A DNA stretch of 46,328 bases from an uncultured Clostridium sp. (GCA_948436025.1 CAOJHH010000006.1:1-46328), one strand, 5' to 3'; shown: positions 17,301-27,085, counted from the first letter of the stretch. Notes: generated by a model not told the origin, from the letters alone. Made by a program: numbers and translations.

Positions 17301-19054
17301 ATGAACGAGTATAGAACACATACTTGTGGAGAATTAAGAATTTCGGATGTTTCAAAAGAAGTCCGTATTGCTGGATGGCTTCGGAGCCGTTCGTGATTTA
17401 GGAGGTGTGGTTTTTTTAGATGTACGTGACCAATATGGAGTCACACAAGCGGTTATCTCTGGAAATGAAGACCTTGTCGAATTTGCTAGCCATATTCCAA
17501 TTGAATCGACCATTACGTTATCCGGAACCGTACGAAAAAGGGATGAGGAAACTTATAACCCAACGATTGATACAGGAGAGGTAGAAGTCTTTATTCAAGA
17601 TATTAAAATACTGGGAAAACGTACGAAATACTTGCCTTTTGAAATAAATGCAAACCAAGAAGTTCGTGAGGATTTACGTTTGCAATATCGTTATTTGGAT
17701 TTGCGAAGCGAAAAACAAAAAAATCATTTAATTTTACGTGCTAAAATTTTGCAATTCTTACGTTTGCAAATGATAAACCAAGGTTTTTTAGAGGTGCAAA
17801 CTCCCATTCTTACAAGCTCTTCTCCAGAAGGTGCAAGAGATTATTTAGTGCCAAGTCGATTGCATGCACGGAAAATTTTATGCTCTTCCACAAGCACCTC
17901 AACAATTTAAGCAATTACTAATGGTAGCTGGAATTGATAAATATTTTCAAATTGCTCCTTGTTTTCGTGATGAAGATGCAAGAGCTGACCGTGCTCCTGG
18001 TGAATTTTATCAGTTAGATATGGAAATGAGTTTTGCTAACCAAGAAGATGTATTTACTGCGATTGAACCAGTAATATACAATACCTTTAAAACCTTTTCC
18101 AATAAAGAAATAGAACATTATCCTTTTCCTCGCATTACCTATAAAGACGCCATGTTACACTATGGAACCGATAAACCAGATTTACGAAATCCACTTATTA
18201 TTATCGATGTTACGGATTTCTTTGCCAAATGCAGTTTTAAACCTTTCCATAACCGAACCGTTCGTGCCATTAAAGTAGAAGGGCATATGTCAAAAGGATT
18301 TCATGAAAAATTGCTTTCGTTTGCTACCTCTATTGGTATGGGTGGACTTGGCTATTTAGAAGTAGAAGATGATTTATCGTATAAAGGACCTATTGATAAA
18401 TTTATACCAGATGACCTAAAACAAGAATTATTAAAACTTGCCGATTTAAAAGTAAATGACACTATTTTCTTCATTGCCGATACAGAGACAAGAGCAAACT
18501 CTTTTGCTGGTCAAATTCGTACCGAGCTTGGAAACCGTTTAAACTTAACCTGCGAAGATAAATTTTGTTTTGTTTGGATTATCGACTTTCCAATGTACGA
18601 ACTTTGCGATGATGGAAAGTTAACCTTTAGCCATAATCCATTTTCCATGCCACAAGGAGGATTAGAAGCTCTAAACACCAAAAATCCATTAGACATTTTA
18701 GCCTACCAATACGATCTTGTATGTAATGGAATTGAACTTTCCTCTGGTGCCGTTCGTAATCATGATATTACCATTATGGAAAAAGCCTTTGAAATTGGTG
18801 GCTACACCAAAGAACAACTACAAGAAAAATTCGGTGCTCTTTATACCGCCTTCCAATATGGTGCCCCACCACATGCCGGAATCGCCCCAGGAATTGACCG
18901 TATGATTATGTTATTAACCGAAGAAAACACCATTCGTGAAGTAATTGCATTCCCACTAAACAGCAAAGCCCAAGACTTAATGATGGGAGCTCCCGGAAAA
19001 GTAAGCCATGAACAACTTCGTGATGTGCATATTAAATTAGATGTAAAAGATTAG
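17301..19054 (+). CDS. aspS: Aspartyl-tRNA synthetase, two CGGA recoding sites
   Basis: Class II synthetase that charges tRNA-Asp, possibly also tRNA-Asn. Bacterial architecture: N-terminal OB-fold (to ~110), catalytic domain with motif 2 ([24 protein letters not shown]), a GAD-type insertion (~280-400) and motif 3 ([12 protein letters not shown]). Zero-frame reading breaks at CTT CGGA GCC (Gly28) and GCA CGGA AAA (Gly190). With Gly at both, the protein is continuous at 583 aa and restores [12 protein letters not shown] and [19 protein letters not shown] at 17301 follows AAAGGAGG. This is normally a single-copy essential gene, so if these sites are real they must be decoded efficiently. Confidence 0.95.
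17382..17385 (+). other. CGGA recoding site 1 in aspS (Gly28)
   Basis: TGG CTT CGG AGC CGT TCG TGA in zero frame, a stop within four codons. Dropping the C gives [10 protein letters not shown]. Confidence 0.9.
17869..17872 (+). other. CGGA recoding site 2 in aspS (Gly190)
   Basis: CAT GCA CGG AAA ATT in zero frame. Reading CGGA as Gly gives [11 protein letters not shown], a conserved AspRS segment just before motif 2. Confidence 0.9.
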
Positions 19055-19068
19055 GAAAATTCCTAATC
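19049..19068. terminator. Bidirectional terminator between aspS and the DUF2442 gene
   Basis: Perfect stem GATTAGGAA-AA-TTCCTAATC with A/T tracts on both sides. The stop codons of the two convergent genes lie inside it. Confidence 0.8.
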
Positions 19069-19305
19069 TTTTATTTTATAGCTATTATTATATAGCTCAT
19101 CTGGACAAATATCTGTGCCATCTACCCATGCAATAGATAGTCCTTCAACTTTCACCGTATTAAATATTTCTATATTCTTAATTTTTCGAAAAGCTTTATA
19201 TTGTAAATATGGTTTTACATCAAATCTTTTCACTTCCCCATTTTCAAAGGTAATTTCTAATTCATAATTTTTTAGGGGTTTTACATCTATTGCTTTTATA
19301 CTCAT
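19063..19305 (-). CDS. DUF2442 family protein
   Basis: 80-aa protein with the DUF2442 pattern: ITFENGEVKRFDVKPYL, FRKIKNIEIFNTVKVEG and WVDGTDICPDELY. It lies 10 nt after a DUF4160 gene on the same strand. These two families are frequently adjacent and are suspected, not proven, to form a toxin-antitoxin-like pair. Small, soluble, with no catalytic residues I can name. Confidence 0.82.
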   Translation of the reverse strand: MSIKAIDVKPLKNYELEITFENGEVKRFDVKPYLQYKAFRKIKNIEIFNTVKVEGLSIAWVDGTDICPDELYNNSYKIKD

Positions 19306-19315
19306 GACTTTCTAA

Positions 19316-19582
19316 TCACTCCAATCCTTTTATTTTTATAATTTCTCCTTCTTTGTTATATGCATACCAAGCTGCTTTTAATTCTTCTTTATGTATTTCT
19401 ATCCACGCTTCTAACATTTTCTTTTGTTTTACTGGTAATTCACCTGCAATAATTTTTTCATCTAACGTAATTGACATTTCATATTCATTGTATTTTATAT
19501 GAATATGTGGTTCATTATGATGTCCTCCTATTTCTTTATATAGATAAATTAATATTCCATAAAATTGCGAAATAATAGGCAT
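19316..19582 (-). CDS. DUF4160 family protein
   Basis: 88-aa protein with the DUF4160 hallmark (IYLYKEIGGHHNEPHIHIKYNEYE, where HNEPHIH is the conserved core) and a C-terminal helix (KKMLEAWIEIHKEELKAAW). It precedes the DUF2442 gene in a two-gene operon. Ribosome binding site AGGAGGTG. Function unknown; the histidine cluster suggests metal or nucleic-acid binding, but this is only an inference. Confidence 0.85.
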   Translation of the reverse strand: MPIISQFYGILIYLYKEIGGHHNEPHIHIKYNEYEMSITLDEKIIAGELPVKQKKMLEAWIEIHKEELKAAWYAYNKEGEIIKIKGLE

Positions 19583-19709
19583 GTTTTTTCACCTCCTATT
19601 GTAACAGATTTTTTTCTTTTTTTCAATGATTTTTGTCTTTTTAGATTTATTTTTTGGAAAAATCTTTGAATAAAATAATATGATTTAACTTTTTTTGAAC
19701 AAAAAAGCA

Positions 19710-19750
19710 ATAGATGTATTGTGAATATTATATATCACTAATACATCTAT
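19710..19750 (-). terminator. Intrinsic terminator of adhE
   Basis: Stem ATAGATGTATT/AATACATCTAT. On the minus strand it is followed by TGCTTTTTTG, 33 nt past the adhE stop. Confidence 0.75.
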
Positions 19751-19782
19751 CGTCAAACACTTTTCATCGACAATTCTCGACT

Positions 19783-22386
19783 TTATTTTCCGTAGTAGGC
19801 ATCTAGTAGAATTTGCTTTAATTCGGTTACTAGTGGTAGTCTTGGGTTTGCTGTGGTGCATTGGTCTTCAAAGGCACGGTCTGCTAATTCGTCTACATTG
19901 GCTAAAAAGTCTTGTTCTTCTATTCCTAATTCTTGGAAAGATTTTGGAATTTCTAGCTTTTCGTTTAGTTCTTTTATTTTGGCAATTAATGACTCTACAC
20001 CTTCCCCCGTATTGCTTGCTGGTAAGCCATTTTTTCTTGCTAAATTTGCATATTTTTCATCTGCAATAAAGTATTCGTATTTTGGGAAAGATACAAATTT
20101 CGTTGGTTTACTTGCATTGTATCTTATAACATATGGAAGTAAAATGGCATTTGCTCTTCCATGTGCAGTATGATATTTTGCTCCTATTTTATGAGCAAGA
20201 GAATGATTGATTCCTAAAAAGGCATTGGTAAATGCCATTCCTGCAATACAACTTGCATTGTGCATTTTTTCTCTTGCTATTTTATTATCTCCATGTTCAT
20301 AGGCTTCTAATAAATAGTTTAATACTAATTCTACGGCTTTTTCGGAAAGCCCGTCGGTATAATCGGATGCCATATTGGAAACATATGCTTCAATCGCATG
20401 GGTTAATACATCCATTCCCGTATCTGCGGTAATTCTCTTTGGTAGGGTCATAACTAAATCTGGGTCAATAATGGCAACATCTGGTGTTAATTCATAATCC
20501 GCAAGTGGATATTTTTTGTTTTGTTCTTTATCGGAAATAACCGCAAAAGAAGTTACTTCTGAACCTGTTCCAGATGTGGTTGGAATGGCTACCATTTTGG
20601 CTTTTTCGCCTAGTTTTGGAAACTTATACGTACGTTTACGAATGTCCATAAATTTTAATTTTAGCCCTTCTACATCTGCTTCTGGATGTTCATAAAATAA
20701 CCACATTCCTTTTGCTGCATCAATAGCACTTCCTCCACCAATGGCAATAATCACATCTGGCTTAAAGCTATCAATTGCTTTTACTCCTCGTTTGATGGTA
20801 TCGAAAGATGGGTCTGGTTCAACTTCGGCAAATATTTCCGAATGTACATAGGATTGTCTATTTCGTAAATGATATAAAATTTTATCCACATAGCCAAGTT
20901 TTACCATGGATTCATCGGTAACAATAAATGCTTTTGTAATATCTGGCATTTTTTCTAAATAGGCAATCGAACCTGCCTCAAAATAAATCTTTTCTGGAAT
21001 TTTAAACCATTGCATATTAACCCTCCTTTTGGCAACTCGTTTCACATTAATTAAATTAACACTAGATACATTGGAAGTAGTGGAATTTCCTCCAAAAGTA
21101 CCACATCCTAGTGTTAGTGATGGCATATTGGTATTATAAATATCGCCAATTGCCCCATGTGTGGATGGTGAATTTACAATAATTCTTCCTGCTTTTACAC
21201 GGTTTGAAAATTCTAATATGGTTTGGTTATCTTCTGAGTGAATTACCGCAGAATGTCCAAGCCCACCAAATTCTAAAAGGCTTTCTGCCTTTTTCATTCC
21301 TTCTTCTTTACTATCAACAATATAATAAGCAAGAACTGGACTTAATTTTTCTCTTGAAAATGGGAATTCTTCCCCTACTCCTTCTTCGTATACCACTAAT
21401 ACTTTGGTATCTTTTGGTACCTCGATTCCTGCATTTTTTGCAATATCGTATGGGCTTTGCCCTGGAACTTTTCCATTTAAGGTATAGCCTTTTTCGGCTA
21501 CAAACATAGACTCTTTTAGCTTGTCCTTTTCTTCTGGAGAAATAAAATAACAACCTGCTTCTTTCATTAATTGTTCAAATTCATCATGAATGTCTCTATC
21601 AACTAATACCGCTTGTTCCGAAGCACAAATCATTCCATTATCAAATGCCTTTGATAATACTAAATCGGTTACTGAAGTTTTTAATTTGGCGGTTTTATCA
21701 ATGTAACAAGGTACATTTCCTGGTCCTACTCCAAGTGCTGGTTTTCCACAAGAATACGCCGCTCTTACCATTCCAGTGCCACCTGTTGCTAAAATTAAAT
21801 TCACATCTGGATGGTTCATTAAGAAATTGGTTGCAGTAATGGATGGTTCTTCAACCCATAAAATACAATCTTTTGGTGCTCCTGCTTCTATGGCTGCATC
21901 TCGCAAAATTCTTGCTGCTTCACTACTACATTTTTGTGCCGATGGATGGAACCCAAAAATAATAACATTTCTTGTTTTTGCGGAAATTAAGGATTTAAAC
22001 ATCGTTGTCGAAGTTGGGTTTGTAACTGGTGTTACTCCTGCAATAATTCCCACTGGTTCTGCAATTTGCACATATCCTTCTTCTTCGTTTTCATCAATAA
22101 CACCCACCGTTTTATCGTATTTAATACTATGGTAAATATATTCGGTTGCAAACATGTTCTTGGTAATCTTGTCCTCATAAATGCCACGACCAGTTTCCTC
22201 AACTGCCATTTTCGCTAATTTCATATGGTTTTCAAGTCCTGCCATAGACATTTTTTTAATAATTTGATTAATGGTTTCTTGGTCTAGTTTCATATACTCT
22301 TTTGATGCTATTTTTGCACGTTCTACTAAATCATCCACCATTTGCTTAATTCTATCTTTTTCTTCTGGTGTAATTTCTTCTGCCAT
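19783..22386 (-). CDS. adhE: Bifunctional acetaldehyde-CoA/alcohol dehydrogenase
   Basis: Converts acetyl-CoA to ethanol with two NADH; the enzyme forms spirosomes in the cytoplasm. Residues 1-~440 are the acylating aldehyde dehydrogenase (GVTPVTNPTSTTMFK; catalytic Cys in DNGMICASEQAV). Residues ~460-867 are the iron-dependent alcohol dehydrogenase (AIGGGSAIDAAKGMW; metal ligands in GINHSLAHKIGAKYHTAHGRANA). 867 aa is the usual length. Start ATG follows AAAAAGGAGG. The leader carries an element resembling that of the ROK kinase. No in-frame CGG. Indicates mixed-acid or ethanol fermentation. Confidence 0.98.
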   Translation of the reverse strand: MAEEITPEEKDRIKQMVDDLVERAKIASKEYMKLDQETINQIIKKMSMAGLENHMKLAKMAVEETGRGIYEDKITKNMFATEYIYHSIKYDKTVGVIDENEEEGYVQIAEPVGIIAGVTPVTNPTSTTMFKSLISAKTRNVIIFGFHPSAQKCSSEAARILRDAAIEAGAPKDCILWVEEPSITATNFLMNHPDVNLILATGGTGMVRAAYSCGKPALGVGPGNVPCYIDKTAKLKTSVTDLVLSKAFDNGMICASEQAVLVDRDIHDEFEQLMKEAGCYFISPEEKDKLKESMFVAEKGYTLNGKVPGQSPYDIAKNAGIEVPKDTKVLVVYEEGVGEEFPFSREKLSPVLAYYIVDSKEEGMKKAESLLEFGGLGHSAVIHSEDNQTILEFSNRVKAGRIIVNSPSTHGAIGDIYNTNMPSLTLGCGTFGGNSTTSNVSSVNLINVKRVAKRRVNMQWFKIPEKIYFEAGSIAYLEKMPDITKAFIVTDESMVKLGYVDKILYHLRNRQSYVHSEIFAEVEPDPSFDTIKRGVKAIDSFKPDVIIAIGGGSAIDAAKGMWLFYEHPEADVEGLKLKFMDIRKRTYKFPKLGEKAKMVAIPTTSGTGSEVTSFAVISDKEQNKKYPLADYELTPDVAIIDPDLVMTLPKRITADTGMDVLTHAIEAYVSNMASDYTDGLSEKAVELVLNYLLEAYEHGDNKIAREKMHNASCIAGMAFTNAFLGINHSLAHKIGAKYHTAHGRANAILLPYVIRYNASKPTKFVSFPKYEYFIADEKYANLARKNGLPASNTGEGVESLIAKIKELNEKLEIPKSFQELGIEEQDFLANVDELADRAFEDQCTTANPRLPLVTELKQILLDAYYGK

Positions 22387-22496
22387 AATAGACCTCCTTT
22401 TTCTTACGCATTTTTCTTCCTATTATATAATATCCATCAAATTTGTCAAGAAAAATCCATCGCCTTTTTTCGAGCATTCTTTTATAAATGACCTAA

Positions 22497-22533
22497 GTTA
22501 TCTCCTTTGGCGATTACAAATCATTATATGGGT
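22497..22533 (-). promoter_or_regulatory. adhE promoter/leader element similar to ROK leader
   Basis: On the minus strand TAACCCATATAATGATTTGT carries a -10 (TATAAT, 22523-22528). It is followed by GTAATCGCCAAAGGAGATAAC, which matches the ROK leader hairpin in length and ends but is less palindromic. The adhE start is about 137 nt downstream of the -10, leaving a long leader. Confidence 0.45.
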
Positions 22534-22540
22534 TACAACA

Positions 22541-22584
22541 AAAGAATAAGTCAACTACAATCAATTGTAGCTGTCTTATTCTTT
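22541..22584. terminator. Terminator after hepT
   Basis: Outer stem AAAGAATAAG/CTTATTCTTT and inner CTACAA/TTGTAG. It ends at the hepT stop codon. Confidence 0.7.
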
Positions 22585-22937
22585 TAAAATAAAATGTCTT
22601 TTTCTTTTAGTATAATATCTTTTAATTTATCTTTTAATTCTGGCAAACTTTCCTTTATCGTTCCCCATAGTACAGATAAATCAATATTTTCATAGTCATG
22701 AACAATTCTATTCCTCATACCTCTAATACTTTTCCATGGAATATCTTCATACACATTCATTGTTTCTTCTGAAACTTCATTTACAAGTTCTCCTATTTGG
22801 GAAACTGTAAAAGCACATGCTGTAATTGTTTTCTTATCATCAAAAAACATTTTAGCTTCTAATCCTTTTATGTACTCTTCAACATCATCAATATAGCTAA
22901 TTATTTTTTGAATTATAATTCTATCTTTACTTTTCAT
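22584..22937 (-). CDS. hepT: HepT-like HEPN ribonuclease toxin
   Basis: 117-aa DUF86/HEPN protein with the RNase motif R-x4-H in RGMRNRIVHDYENID; the trailing Tyr is the residue AMPylated by MntA in characterised pairs. I start at ATG 22937 (MKSKDRIIIQ), which has GGAG about 10 nt upstream; an in-frame TTG 9 nt earlier lies too close to the ribosome binding site. It overlaps mntA by 11 nt, the standard toxin-antitoxin layout. Toxic activity is inferred from the family. Confidence 0.88.
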   Translation of the reverse strand: MKSKDRIIIQKIISYIDDVEEYIKGLEAKMFFDDKKTITACAFTVSQIGELVNEVSEETMNVYEDIPWKSIRGMRNRIVHDYENIDLSVLWGTIKESLPELKDKLKDIILKEKDILF

Positions 22938-23235
22938 AAACAACAACTCCTTCTTTTTCTATACTTTTATATATCACACTATCCTTTTGAATTTCTGATA
23001 TTTCAAATAAATCTATATTTTTTTTAAGATTTTGTACTAAATCTTCTAATAAGCCATAAAAATTGATATTCAGTAATTTCCCCTCACTATCTATTACTAA
23101 GTCAATGTCACTTTTTGAATTTGCTAAATTTTTAGCATAAGAACCAAATAGCGTTGCTTTTTTAACAGCAAATTTTTTTAATACTTCTGTTAGAATTTCT
23201 TTTATTTCTTCAATTGTATAAATTTTCTCTGACAT
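22927..23235 (-). CDS. mntA: MntA-like nucleotidyltransferase antitoxin
   Basis: 102-aa minimal nucleotidyltransferase with the motif GSYAKNLANSKSDIDLVID (GS-x9-DxD). In known MntA/HepT modules this enzyme adds AMP to the toxin tyrosine. It is the first gene of the two-gene operon, with ribosome binding site GGAGG. On the minus strand TATACT with 17 nt of spacer lies about 30 bp upstream as a possible promoter. Confidence 0.88.
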   Translation of the reverse strand: MSEKIYTIEEIKEILTEVLKKFAVKKATLFGSYAKNLANSKSDIDLVIDSEGKLLNINFYGLLEDLVQNLKKNIDLFEISEIQKDSVIYKSIEKEGVVVYEK

Positions 23236-23440
23236 ATATATTCCTCCATTAATAACTTTAGTATAACATAAATAAATTCAAATTACTATAAATTTTTCCT
23301 TGTTTTTTCTATTCTCCAAAAAATTTGTATAAAATTTCATTGCCTTTTTCGTGGTTTTGTGAATTTTGTTTGAATTTTGTTGCATTTTTATTTTTGTTCA
23401 TATAAAATATTGGAAAAGAAAAAGAAATTTGGTGATACAA

Positions 23441-25688
23441 ATGAATCAATATCATTCGAAAATACGAAAATTTTCGAGAAAAGAGAAATTGCCTAGTAAT
23501 ACTGTAACTTCAAAACGAATTCGTATTTGCATGGGAATTATGTTTGCTATTTTATTTTTGTTACTGGTTCGTCTTGCTTTTTTGCAATTTGTGCAAGGTG
23601 CGGATTTAAAAGAACAAGCTTATAAACAACAAACCGTTAATAAATTGGTAAGTGCCAAAAGAGGTAATATTTTAGATAGTACCGGAAAGGTACTTGCTAC
23701 TAGTGCACAAGTTGATACGGTTTCGATTAATCCTACCAAAATAAAAGGAAAAAATGCGGAGGAGACAAAAGCAAAAAAGGAAAAGGTAGCAAAAGCATTT
23801 TCTGAAATTTTCGGACTGGATTATGAAGAAATGCTTACAAAAGTAAATAGTGAGTCTTCTGTTCAAACCATTATAAAAAAGGTGGAAAAAGATAAGATTG
23901 ATGCTCTAAAAGCTTGGATGGAAGAAAATAAAATCTCGGTTGGTATTAATATTGATGAAGATACCAAACGTTACTATCCTTATAATAACTTAGCCTCTTA
24001 TGCGATTGGTTTTTGTAATAGCGAAAACCAAGGTATTTATGGAGTAGAAAGAAGTTTCAATTCCTATTTAACAGGAACACCTGGAAAAATTATGACTTCT
24101 ACCGATGTTAACAAAGACGAAATTTCTGACGAAAACGGAACATATATTGAAGCCGAAAATGGAAATAATATTGTATTAACCCTTGATGCTAATATTCAAG
24201 CCATTTGTGAAAAATATTTAAAAGAGGGAATCGAAGAGAACAATGCTAGAAATGGAAATGTTATCATTATGAAACCAAGTACAGGAGACATTTTAGCTAT
24301 GGCACAATATCCCGACTACAACTTAAATACCCCTTTTACCCCGATTACTTCTTATTGGCAAGAAAGATGGGACACGCTATCTTCTACGGACAAAACGGAG
24401 ATGTACCGTAATATTATGGTATCTAGCCGATATGAACCAGGTTCTACTTTTAAACTCATTAATGCCGCCATTGCCTTAGAAGAAAATATTACCGATACGG
24501 ATGTAACCGATGAATTTAATTGTATTGGTTACGAGACCTTCGGAACCGATAATGATATTACTACCATAAAATGTGGTTCTAGTGTTCCACATGGAAAACA
24601 AACCTTGCGCCAAGTATTAGAAAATTCTTGTAACCCTGGTATGATGCAACTTGCTTCTCGTATTGGTACTAGAACCTTTTATAAATATTACAATGCCTTT
24701 GGTTTGTTCAACAAAACTAATATCAATCTTCCAGAAGAAATCAATAGTGATTTTTTTAAAGAAGAACGCGTCTATTCTGTTGACCTTGCTACCATGGGAT
24801 TTGGGCAAAGAATTTCCGTTACACCAATTCAGTTAATTACTGCTATTTCCGCAATTGCGAATGATGGTGTTTTAATGAAACCTCGTATGGTAAAAGAAAT
24901 TATCAATACCGAAACCAATGCTGTTACTAATATAAAAGAAGAAGAAATAAGACAAGTTATTTCAGCAGAAACTGCAAATAAAATGCTCGATATGATGGAA
25001 AGTGTTGTCACCGAGGGACGGTGGTTCTAGAGGTAGTGTACAAGGTTATTCTGTTGGTGGAAAAACAGGTACCTCCGAACCACCAAAAGAAGATGTCGAT
25101 TTTGGTTATGTTGCTTCCTTTGTTGCCGTTTCCCCTGCGGACAACCCTGAAATTGTTGTGTTGGTCGCTCTTTATAATCCACAAAATGGAAATGCATCTG
25201 GTGGTAGAATGGCAGGACCTGTCGTTTCAAAAATTTTATCGGAAGTGTTACCATACTTAGGAATTTCTGCAGATAAAATCGATATTGGAACCACTACTTC
25301 TTCTAACTCATTCATTAGTGTTCCAGATGTACAAAATAAAACCGTAACCGAAGCTCAAAAAGTATTAACCAATGCTGGTTTTCGAACACAAATTAATACC
25401 ACTGGAAATAAAAATGAGGTTCTCGTTTCGGAACAAGTACCAACAAAAGATACCATGCTTCCAAATAACTCACTTGTTGTATTATATACCGAAAATGATA
25501 GTGTACGAACCTCTACCACTGTACCAGATTTAAATGGGTTAACCGCCTCTCAAGCTGCCGACTCTCTAAAAGCCAAAAATTTAAACATTTCTATAGATGG
25601 CTCTGGTCTTGTTGTCAGCCAAGATCCTCCAAATGGAACTTCTGTAGAACAAGGAAGTGTTGTAAAAATAACGTTACAAAACCAATAA
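23441..25688 (+). CDS. Class B penicillin-binding protein with two PASTA domains, one CGGT recoding site
   Basis: Peptidoglycan transpeptidase of the FtsI/SpoVD/PBP2x type. Short cytoplasmic tail, one membrane helix (CMGIMFAILFLLLVRLAFLQ), dimerisation domain (AKRGNILDSTGKVLATS), then transpeptidase with STFK, SCN and KTGTSE motifs. Two PASTA repeats follow at the C-terminus (VPDVQNKTVTEAQKVL and VPDLNGLTASQAADSL). The zero frame stops at GGA CGG TGG TTC TAG between the SxN and KTG motifs. Reading CGGT as Gly527 restores TEGGGSRGSVQGYSVGGKTGTSE, giving 748 aa. I chose ATG 23441, after a weak GGTGAT. SpoVD versus a vegetative PBP2 cannot be decided from sequence. Confidence 0.92.
25019..25022 (+). 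other. CGGT recoding site in the PBP (Gly527)
   Basis: GAG GGA CGG TGG TTC TAG in zero frame. Reading CGGT as Gly gives EGGGSRGS. It is the only CGGT among the 14 sites. Confidence 0.87.
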
Positions 25689-25690
25689 AA

Positions 25691-25725
25691 GGAAGGGAAG
25701 AATTTATAACAAATTCTTCCCTTCC
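25691..25725. terminator. Intrinsic terminator after the PBP
   Basis: Perfect 15-bp stem GGAAGGGAAGAATTT/AAATTCTTCCCTTCC with a 5-nt loop, three bases after the stop. Confidence 0.9.
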
Positions 25726-25755
25726 TTTGGGTACTAACTTACTTTGACATCACTT

Positions 25756-26004
25756 TTAGCTTAATTTCCAATCTCGAAAATAATTCTCTATTTCTTCTTT
25801 GGCACTATAAAAGTTTGCATTTCTCCAACCAGAACACTCTTTGATTCTATTTGTTTCCATATTGACTTCAATAGAGCCTAATGTCTCTTGAGAACCTTTT
25901 TTCTTTACCTCATAAACAATATGAAAACCATCCGTTTTCCGAGTAGCATCATACTGGTTTGTGGTAAATCGTCTTGGATAGTCGTAAAAATTCCGTTGTA
26001 ACAT
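25756..26004 (-). CDS. Small unrecognised protein; contains two in-frame CGG triplets
   Basis: 82 aa from the third of three consecutive ATGs, which best fits AGAGG. I do not recognise the family. Composition looks like a real soluble protein (FHIVYEVKKKGSQETLGSIEVN, then SAKEEIENYFRDWKLS). Two of its arginines, in LQRNFY and ATRKTD, are CGG codons (25993-25995 and 25939-25941). Here triplet reading gives the longer, coherent product, and reading them as CGGA-Gly would truncate it. It is the only ORF in the window that breaks the CGG rule. It may be a recent arrival, a non-expressed ORF, or evidence that CGG can be read as a triplet. Confidence 0.5.
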   Translation of the reverse strand: MLQRNFYDYPRRFTTNQYDATRKTDGFHIVYEVKKKGSQETLGSIEVNMETNRIKECSGWRNANFYSAKEEIENYFRDWKLS

Positions 26005-26068
26005 CATCATACCTCTTTTCTATTTTTTATTCTACTATTATATCTCCTTAACATAATAGAGTCAATAC

Positions 26069-26821
26069 TTATTCTTTCTTTTTTTCTTGCATTTTCATAC
26101 AAATTCTTGCTACTAATTTTTCTGGTGAGATTTTTGCTAAAAATCTCGCTATTTTTATTTTTCCTCCTGGTAAAATAATCGTTTTTCCTTTTAACATTTC
26201 ATCAATTCCATATTTTGCTACAAACTCACTCGATTGTCCTTTTAAATTAAATTTCACGTTTGCTACTTTATTAAAGTTGGTATTGACTGGGCCTGGACAT
26301 AGTACACTAATTTTTACCTTCGATTTTTTCTTTTTTAATTCGGTATACAACGCTTGTGTTAACCTTACAATATAGGATTTGGTAGAATAGTAGGTTGCCA
26401 TTAGTGGTCCTGGCATAAATCCTGCAATGGATGCTACATTTAGGATATAGCCTTTATCTCTTTTTACCATATCTTGCAAAAATAATTTTGTTAAAATATG
26501 AACTGCTTTTATATTTACATCCATCATGTTTAATTCTTTATCTAAATCGGTATTCGTAAACTCACCAAAATCGCCAAATCCTGCATTATTTACTAATAGG
26601 TCTATTTTTTTATGTTTGACGGTTTCATATAATCCCTTACATGCTTTTTCGTCCGATAAATCGACACTAATGACTTCTACCTTGGTGGGCAACTCTTCTT
26701 TTAATTTACTAAGTGCCTCTCCTCCTCTTGCCACTGCAATAATATCATATCCAAGACGACTTAAATATCTTGCTATATCTCTTCCAATTCCAGAAGATGC
26801 TCCTGTTACTAATGCCTTCAT
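26069..26821 (-). CDS. Short-chain dehydrogenase/reductase
   Basis: Classical SDR, NAD(P)-dependent oxidoreductase. Rossmann motif TGASSGIGRDIA at the N-terminus, NNAG, catalytic Ser in VASIAG, and YxxxK in YYSTKSYIV. 250 aa, typical of the YqjQ/DltE-like group. The C-terminal ~40 residues are basic and may be membrane-associated. Substrate unknown. It follows the TSCPD gene by 9 nt. No in-frame CGG. Confidence 0.93.
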   Translation of the reverse strand: MKALVTGASSGIGRDIARYLSRLGYDIIAVARGGEALSKLKEELPTKVEVISVDLSDEKACKGLYETVKHKKIDLLVNNAGFGDFGEFTNTDLDKELNMMDVNIKAVHILTKLFLQDMVKRDKGYILNVASIAGFMPGPLMATYYSTKSYIVRLTQALYTELKKKKSKVKISVLCPGPVNTNFNKVANVKFNLKGQSSEFVAKYGIDEMLKGKTIILPGGKIKIARFLAKISPEKLVARICMKMQEKKKE

Positions 26822-26830
26822 ATGCCCTCC

Positions 26831-27085
26831 TTATTTTTGTTTCTCTTTTATTTCCTCTAATGCTTTTGCTAATTGGTCTGGGCAAGAGGTTCCTCTTGTT
26901 CCACAGGGCGTTCCTTTTAGTTTTTTAATCACTTCCTCTATTTTCATGCCTTCTACTAACTTACTAATTCCTGCCGTATTTCCCTTGCAACCTCCTATAA
27001 TGGTTACTTTTTTTATGATGTCTTCTTCTACTTCAATTATCATTTCCTGCGAACAGGTTCCACTTGTTTTGTAAACATATTTCAT
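26831..27085 (-). CDS. TSCPD domain-containing protein (TIGR03905-like)
   Basis: 84 aa with conserved GTCSQEM, GGCKGNTAGIS, CGTRGTSCPDQLA. The TSCPD signature is also found at the C-terminus of some ribonucleotide reductases; stand-alone copies are of unknown function. Five cysteines suggest metal binding or redox chemistry. It is probably co-transcribed with the SDR downstream. Confidence 0.88.
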   Translation of the reverse strand: MKYVYKTSGTCSQEMIIEVEEDIIKKVTIIGGCKGNTAGISKLVEGMKIEEVIKKLKGTPCGTRGTSCPDQLAKALEEIKEKQK

